Origin: Thalassobacillus pellis
GTDB lineage: Bacteria; Bacillota; Bacilli; Bacillales; Halobacillaceae
Length of the DNA stretch: 64,000 bases
NCBI RefSeq assembly: GCF_016908295.1
Contig: NZ_JAFBDO010000003.1
Location: 310,001 to 374,000 of the forward strand
Direction: 5' to 3'
Shown: positions 60,475 through 64,000 of the stretch, in pieces
Layout: each line of letters opens with the position of its first letter
Position numbering within the stretch: position 1 is the first letter of the stretch
Notes under the pieces: generated by a model
The model's database searches: none
Seen by the model: only the letters and a program-made list of their open reading frames with translations
Told to the model about the DNA's origin: nothing
Translations under genes and position numbers: made by a program

Positions 60475-61809
60475 TTGATTTTACACGGAAATGAAAGCGC
60501 TTCACCTGAGGAGATGGAAAAATTACAGTTAAACAGACTTAGAAGCACATTGCATAGAGTGTACGAAAAGGTTCCTTTTTTCAGAAAAAAATTTGCGGAA
60601 TTGGGGATAGAACCTGATCAGTTTACTTCTCTTGGGGATATCCATAAACTGCCTTTCATGGTCAAATCCGACCTTAGAGATCACTATCCGTTCGGTCTGT
60701 TTGCGGTCAACAAGTCCGAATTGGTTCGTCTCCATGCCTCTTCAGGAACGAGCGGGAAGCCCACTGTCGTAGGCTATACTGAAAAAGACATTAAAATGTG
60801 GTCGGAATTGGTAGCACGGTCCATTGCAGCGGCAGGAGGAAAGCCGGGAGAAGTGTTGCATAATGCATACGGGTATGGATTATTCACCGGAGGACTTGGA
60901 CTCCATTTTGGCAGTGAATTGCTTGGCATGGCGACGGTTCCGGTATCCGGAGGGAATACCGATCGCCAAATTGCACTGATTGAAGATTTTCAGCCGACAG
61001 TCATTTGCGGAACACCATCTTACTTGTTGAATATCGCAGAGAAAATGGAAGGACAAGGGAAAGATCCAAGAAAAACATCATTGAAATACGGAATTTTTGG
61101 TGCAGAACCCTGGTCAGAGGAAATGCGCAGAACATTAGAAGAGAAGTTCTCCATCAAAGCTTGTGATATCTATGGGTTAAGTGAAGTACTTGGGCCAGGA
61201 GTTGCAATTGAGTGTCATGAAGTCCAGGATGGTCTTCATATCGCGGAAGATCATTTCCTTGCTGAGGTAATCAATCCGGATACACTGGAACCTGTGCCTG
61301 AGGGGGAGGATGGGGAACTTGTGTTTACAAGCCTTACAAAAGAAGCTTTCCCTGTTATTCGTTATCGCACAGGGGATATAGCCTCGTTGCAAAGGGGAAA
61401 GTGCGCCTGTGGGAGGACAACTATTAAAATGTCACGTGTAAAAGGCCGCATTGATGACATGCTTATCATTCGTGGTGTAAATGTATTTCCGTCTGAGATT
61501 GAGCATTTCCTTTTAACTGTAGAAGGAATTGTGCCACATTATCAGCTGCATATGCAAAAAAGCGGCAGTATGCAGCATGTCGAACTTCATGTTGAAGTCG
61601 ATGATACTTTTTATGCTGATATAGATATGGACTTGAATCACTACAATGTGAAGATACTGGCAAATCGTGTACAGAGGGTAATGAAAAATAATTGTCTCAT
61701 TTCCGTAGATGTTAAAGTTGTAAAGCCCAAAACTATTCCCAGGTCAGAAGGGAAAGCTGTACGGATAATAGAAAAGACTTCAAATAAAGAAGAAACATTA
61801 AAAACATAA
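60475..61809 (+). CDS. paaK: Phenylacetate-CoA ligase (PaaK) family enzyme
   Basis: 444 residues, TTG start 6 nt after GGGAGGAG. The ATP/AMP-binding motif is SSGTSGKPT, followed by GMATVPVSGG and YGLSEVLGPG, the RTGD hinge region (IRYRTGDIASL), and KGRIDDMLIIRGVNVFPSEIEH in the C-terminal domain. This is the PaaK branch of the adenylate-forming family, which activates phenylacetate or another aryl acid to its CoA ester. The ring-oxidising paaABCDE genes are not in this window. An acyl-CoA dehydrogenase and a thiolase follow, with a terminator in between, so all may serve aromatic or fatty-acid catabolism. Confidence 0.9.
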   Translation: MILHGNESASPEEMEKLQLNRLRSTLHRVYEKVPFFRKKFAELGIEPDQFTSLGDIHKLPFMVKSDLRDHYPFGLFAVNKSELVRLHASSGTSGKPTVVGYTEKDIKMWSELVARSIAAAGGKPGEVLHNAYGYGLFTGGLGLHFGSELLGMATVPVSGGNTDRQIALIEDFQPTVICGTPSYLLNIAEKMEGQGKDPRKTSLKYGIFGAEPWSEEMRRTLEEKFSIKACDIYGLSEVLGPGVAIECHEVQDGLHIAEDHFLAEVINPDTLEPVPEGEDGELVFTSLTKEAFPVIRYRTGDIASLQRGKCACGRTTIKMSRVKGRIDDMLIIRGVNVFPSEIEHFLLTVEGIVPHYQLHMQKSGSMQHVELHVEVDDTFYADIDMDLNHYNVKILANRVQRVMKNNCLISVDVKVVKPKTIPRSEGKAVRIIEKTSNKEETLKT

Positions 61810-61948
61810 CGAGTTTTTTTAATACACTAAAAATGTATGAAATTTTTGCAGAGTCTTTACACGTAGTGAAAATTTATAAGGTCTAAAAATAAGATTAAAT
61901 AAAGACAAATGAATGCGAGTTTATTAAACAATGAAGAAATAAGATCCT

Positions 61949-61990
61949 TACACAGAGCCATGAAAGCAGGTTCTGTGTTTTTTTGTTTTT
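61949..61990 (+). terminator. Terminator between PaaK-like and acyl-CoA dehydrogenase genes
   Basis: ACACAGAGCC pairs with GGTTCTGTGT around ATGAAAGCA, followed by a run of T. It separates two transcripts. Confidence 0.83.
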
Positions 61991-62090
61991 AAAACGGAAA
62001 TTTGGTGTAAGACAGTACTTCTGTTCATTTCTTAAATAAGGTAAAATGAACATAGTCAGAATTTTCATACAACTGGGTGGAGGGATGGGA

Positions 62091-63239
62091 ATGAGAGCTG
62101 CCTATCTAAAAGAAGAACATGAGATATTAAGGCGTTCCCTGCGGAGGTTTTTAGAAAAAGAAGCCTATCCACATTTTGAACAATGGGAAAAGAATGGCGA
62201 AATCCCGCGTTCATTCTGGAGAAAGATGGGGGCACAGGGGTACCTTTGTCCATGGCTGGAGGAAGAGTATGGAGGTGTGGGAGCGGACTTTGGTTATTCT
62301 GTTGTCATAAATGAGGAACTGGAAAGAGTGGGGACAGGGCTGATCGGTATAGGCCTTCATAATGATATTGTCGTTCCTTATATACATCAGTATGGAACGG
62401 AAGAACAGAAAAAGCGCTGGCTGCCAGGATGTACATCAGGGGATTTCATTACCGCTATCGCTATGACCGAGCCGGGTGCCGGTTCAGATTTGGCTGCAAT
62501 AAAGTCAAACGCCTCCAGGGCTGGTGACCATTATATTTTGAATGGCGAAAAGACGTTCATCACCAATGGTATTCATGCGGATCTTGTGCTTGTCGTCTGT
62601 AAAACAGATACGAAAGCAGACCCGCCGCATAAAGGAATCAGCTTACTTATGGTAGAAAAGGGTACGGAAGGGTTTAAGAAAGGCAAGCAGCTGAATAAGG
62701 TTGGTCTTCACAGCCAGGATACGGCAGAACTGATTTTTGAAGATTCCAAAGTACCGACGGACAATTTAATCGGGAAAGAAGGAGAGGGTTTTTATTACCT
62801 GATGAAACACCTTCAGCAGGAGCGCCTGATTGTTGCCATTGGCGGCATAGCTGCATCAGAAAGAATGCTCGAACTCACTATCAGCTATGTCAAAGGGAGA
62901 AAGGCTTTCGGTCAAAGCATCGCTTCTTTTCAGAACACCCAGTTCAAATTGGTAGAACTGCAGACGGAAGTGGAAATTGGGAGGACGTTTCTTGACCGGA
63001 CAATTACTGCCCATATGAATGGGCAGGATGTCGTAAAAGAGGTTTCAATGGCCAAGTGGTGGATCACCGAGCTCACAAAGAAAGTAGCATCAGAATGCCT
63101 TCAGCTCCATGGGGGGTATGGCTATATGGAAGAATACGAGATAGCAAGGAGATTTCGTGACGCCCCAGTTGCAGCCATTTATGCAGGGTCGAATGAAATT
63201 ATGAAAACAATCATCGCAAAGAAAATTGGTCTCGTATGA
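62091..63239 (+). CDS. Acyl-CoA dehydrogenase
   Basis: 382 residues, the usual length. FAD and substrate signatures: EEYGGVGADFGYSVV, AMTEPGAGSDLAAIKS (the A-MTEPxAGSD motif), then YVKGRKAFGQSIASFQNTQFKL and the C-terminal QLHGGYGYMEEYEIARRFRDAPVAAIYAGSNEIMK. In this last motif, the residue at the catalytic-base position of short/medium-chain enzymes is Glu in YAGSNEIMK (Y-x-G-T/S-x-E). It oxidises an acyl-CoA to the enoyl-CoA with an electron-transfer flavoprotein as acceptor. GGAGGG lies 6 nt before the ATG at 62091. It runs into a thiolase gene 94 bp downstream. Confidence 0.93.
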   Translation: MRAAYLKEEHEILRRSLRRFLEKEAYPHFEQWEKNGEIPRSFWRKMGAQGYLCPWLEEEYGGVGADFGYSVVINEELERVGTGLIGIGLHNDIVVPYIHQYGTEEQKKRWLPGCTSGDFITAIAMTEPGAGSDLAAIKSNASRAGDHYILNGEKTFITNGIHADLVLVVCKTDTKADPPHKGISLLMVEKGTEGFKKGKQLNKVGLHSQDTAELIFEDSKVPTDNLIGKEGEGFYYLMKHLQQERLIVAIGGIAASERMLELTISYVKGRKAFGQSIASFQNTQFKLVELQTEVEIGRTFLDRTITAHMNGQDVVKEVSMAKWWITELTKKVASECLQLHGGYGYMEEYEIARRFRDAPVAAIYAGSNEIMKTIIAKKIGLV

Positions 63240-63333
63240 TACAAAAGGGCAGGGATACAGATGATTACTGGCGAAAGGGGAGTAAATAGAAGTATTTTAT
63301 AAGCAGACATTCGAGTGACGGGAGGAGAAAGCA

Positions 63334-64000
63334 ATGAGAGAGGTTGTGATTGTAGAAGCTGTCCGTACACCTGTTGGCCGCAGAAAAGGACTGATCAGCA
63401 GTACTCGGTCAGATGAACTACTGGCTGAAGTTTTGAAAGAGGTGGTAACAAGAGCGTCTGTCGATCCAGCTATCGTAGAGGATGTCATTGCTGGATGTGT
63501 CACTCAAGTCGGTGAGCAGGCAGGTGATGTGGCGAGGATCGCTGCGTTGATTGCTGGTTTTCCTAAAGAAGTTCCCGGGGTTACCTTAGATCGGCAATGT
63601 GGATCGAGTCAACAGGCGATACATTTTGCAGCCCAGGCTATAGCGAGCGGCGATATGGAAACTGTCATTGCCTGTGGAGTTGAAAATATGAGCCGAGTCC
63701 CGATGTTTTCCAACATGATAGGAACAGAGCATAGTGAAAAGCTGACAGATAAGTATGAAATCATAAATCAGGGGTTATCAGCTGAACGTATTGCTGAACA
63801 CTGGGGTTTTACAAAAACAGACCTCGATCAATACTCTTTAGAAAGCCACAAGAAAGCGCTTACCGCTATAAAAGAAGGTAGATTCAACAAGGAAATAATG
63901 CCATTAATTATCTGCGATGAGGAAGGAAAGCAGCTTGAAGTAAGAAAGGATGAAGGGCCGAGAGAAGAAACCTCCCTTGATATACTTGCCGGCTTGAAGC
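63334..64000 (+). CDS. Acetyl-CoA C-acetyltransferase (thiolase), 3' truncated by window edge
   Basis: The first 222 codons of a thiolase. EVVIVEAVRTPVGRRKG opens the protein, the active-site Cys lies in LDRQCGSSQQAIHFAAQAIASGD, and GVENMSRVPMFSN follows. The frame is open to the right edge. GGGAGGAG lies 7 nt before the ATG. Thiolases cleave 3-ketoacyl-CoA in beta-oxidation or make acetoacetyl-CoA; placed after an acyl-CoA dehydrogenase, the degradative role is more likely. The His and second Cys of the C-terminal half lie outside the window. Confidence 0.94.
   Translation, partial: MREVVIVEAVRTPVGRRKGLISSTRSDELLAEVLKEVVTRASVDPAIVEDVIAGCVTQVGEQAGDVARIAALIAGFPKEVPGVTLDRQCGSSQQAIHFAAQAIASGDMETVIACGVENMSRVPMFSNMIGTEHSEKLTDKYEIINQGLSAERIAEHWGFTKTDLDQYSLESHKKALTAIKEGRFNKEIMPLIICDEEGKQLEVRKDEGPREETSLDILAGLK

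Noticed and set aside
1-64000. tRNA, rRNA, prophage or transposase genes
   Set aside because: None was recognised by eye on either strand; short tRNA genes could be missed, and tRNAscan-SE would settle this.

Overview
This window is chromosomal DNA from a low-GC, Gram-positive, endospore-forming member of the Bacillaceae (inference). The support is a gerA-type germinant-receptor operon, a Spo0M-like protein, a VanW protein, an AGGAGG-type ribosome site before nearly every gene, SAM-I, lysine and manganese riboswitches, promoters readable for sigma-A, sigma-B, sigma-D and an ECF sigma, and homologues of Bacillus metNPQ, metA, desKR and dapA. The genus cannot be fixed from the sequence. No rRNA, tRNA, CRISPR array, prophage or transposase gene was seen.

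Layout. 1-7.9 kb: 3' end of an acetoin-reductase-like SDR gene; a leftward unit with a Mn2+ (yybP-ykoY) riboswitch, a half-length Spo0M-like gene and a CNNM/CorC-type ion transporter; NUDIX, metA and several small metabolic genes. 7.9-10.8 kb: SAM-I riboswitch and metNPQ methionine importer. 10.8-13.1 kb: tandem 121-bp repeats, then an orphan pair of peptide-type ABC permeases. 13.2-19 kb: an A/T-rich fructo-oligosaccharide cassette (LacI regulator, two overlapping operators, ABC importer, intracellular GH32 hydrolase). 19-32 kb: housekeeping and stress genes (HAD, alpha/beta hydrolases, DUF1206, a chemotaxis receptor without sensor domain, SSS symporter, GrpB, a large UPF0182 membrane protein). 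32-41 kb: S66 peptidase, HpaB-type monooxygenase, a lipoprotein gene broken by a stop, desKR, ArsR-SRPBCC and MerR-SRPBCC pairs. 41.2-45.8 kb: GntR regulator, DctPQM TRAP importer and a proline-racemase-family enzyme with an altered active site. 45.9-51.8 kb: SAM-I riboswitch with an NhaC-family transporter, GDSL esterase, Mn catalase, endonuclease IV, and a lysine-riboswitch-controlled dapA. 52-60.3 kb: VanW, alpha/beta hydrolase, RidA, MFS exporter and the gerA-type operon. 60.4-64 kb: phenylacetate-CoA ligase-like enzyme, acyl-CoA dehydrogenase and the 5' part of a thiolase.

How the parts work together. Methionine supply is handled by MetA (acetyl-homoserine synthesis), MetNPQ and the NhaC-type transporter. 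The two importers carry S-boxes, while metA appears to start transcription too close to its start codon for one. Lysine/diaminopimelate synthesis is gated by an L-box before dapA. Two catabolic cassettes each carry a local regulator with a readable operator architecture.

No dramatic new defence or mobile system was found. The most worthwhile leads are the Mn riboswitch placed before a Spo0M-like/CNNM pair, a shared leader motif before two unrelated genes, the 121-bp structured tandem repeats, the Cys/Gly proline-racemase homologue, and two genes whose only well-placed starts are CTG and ATC.
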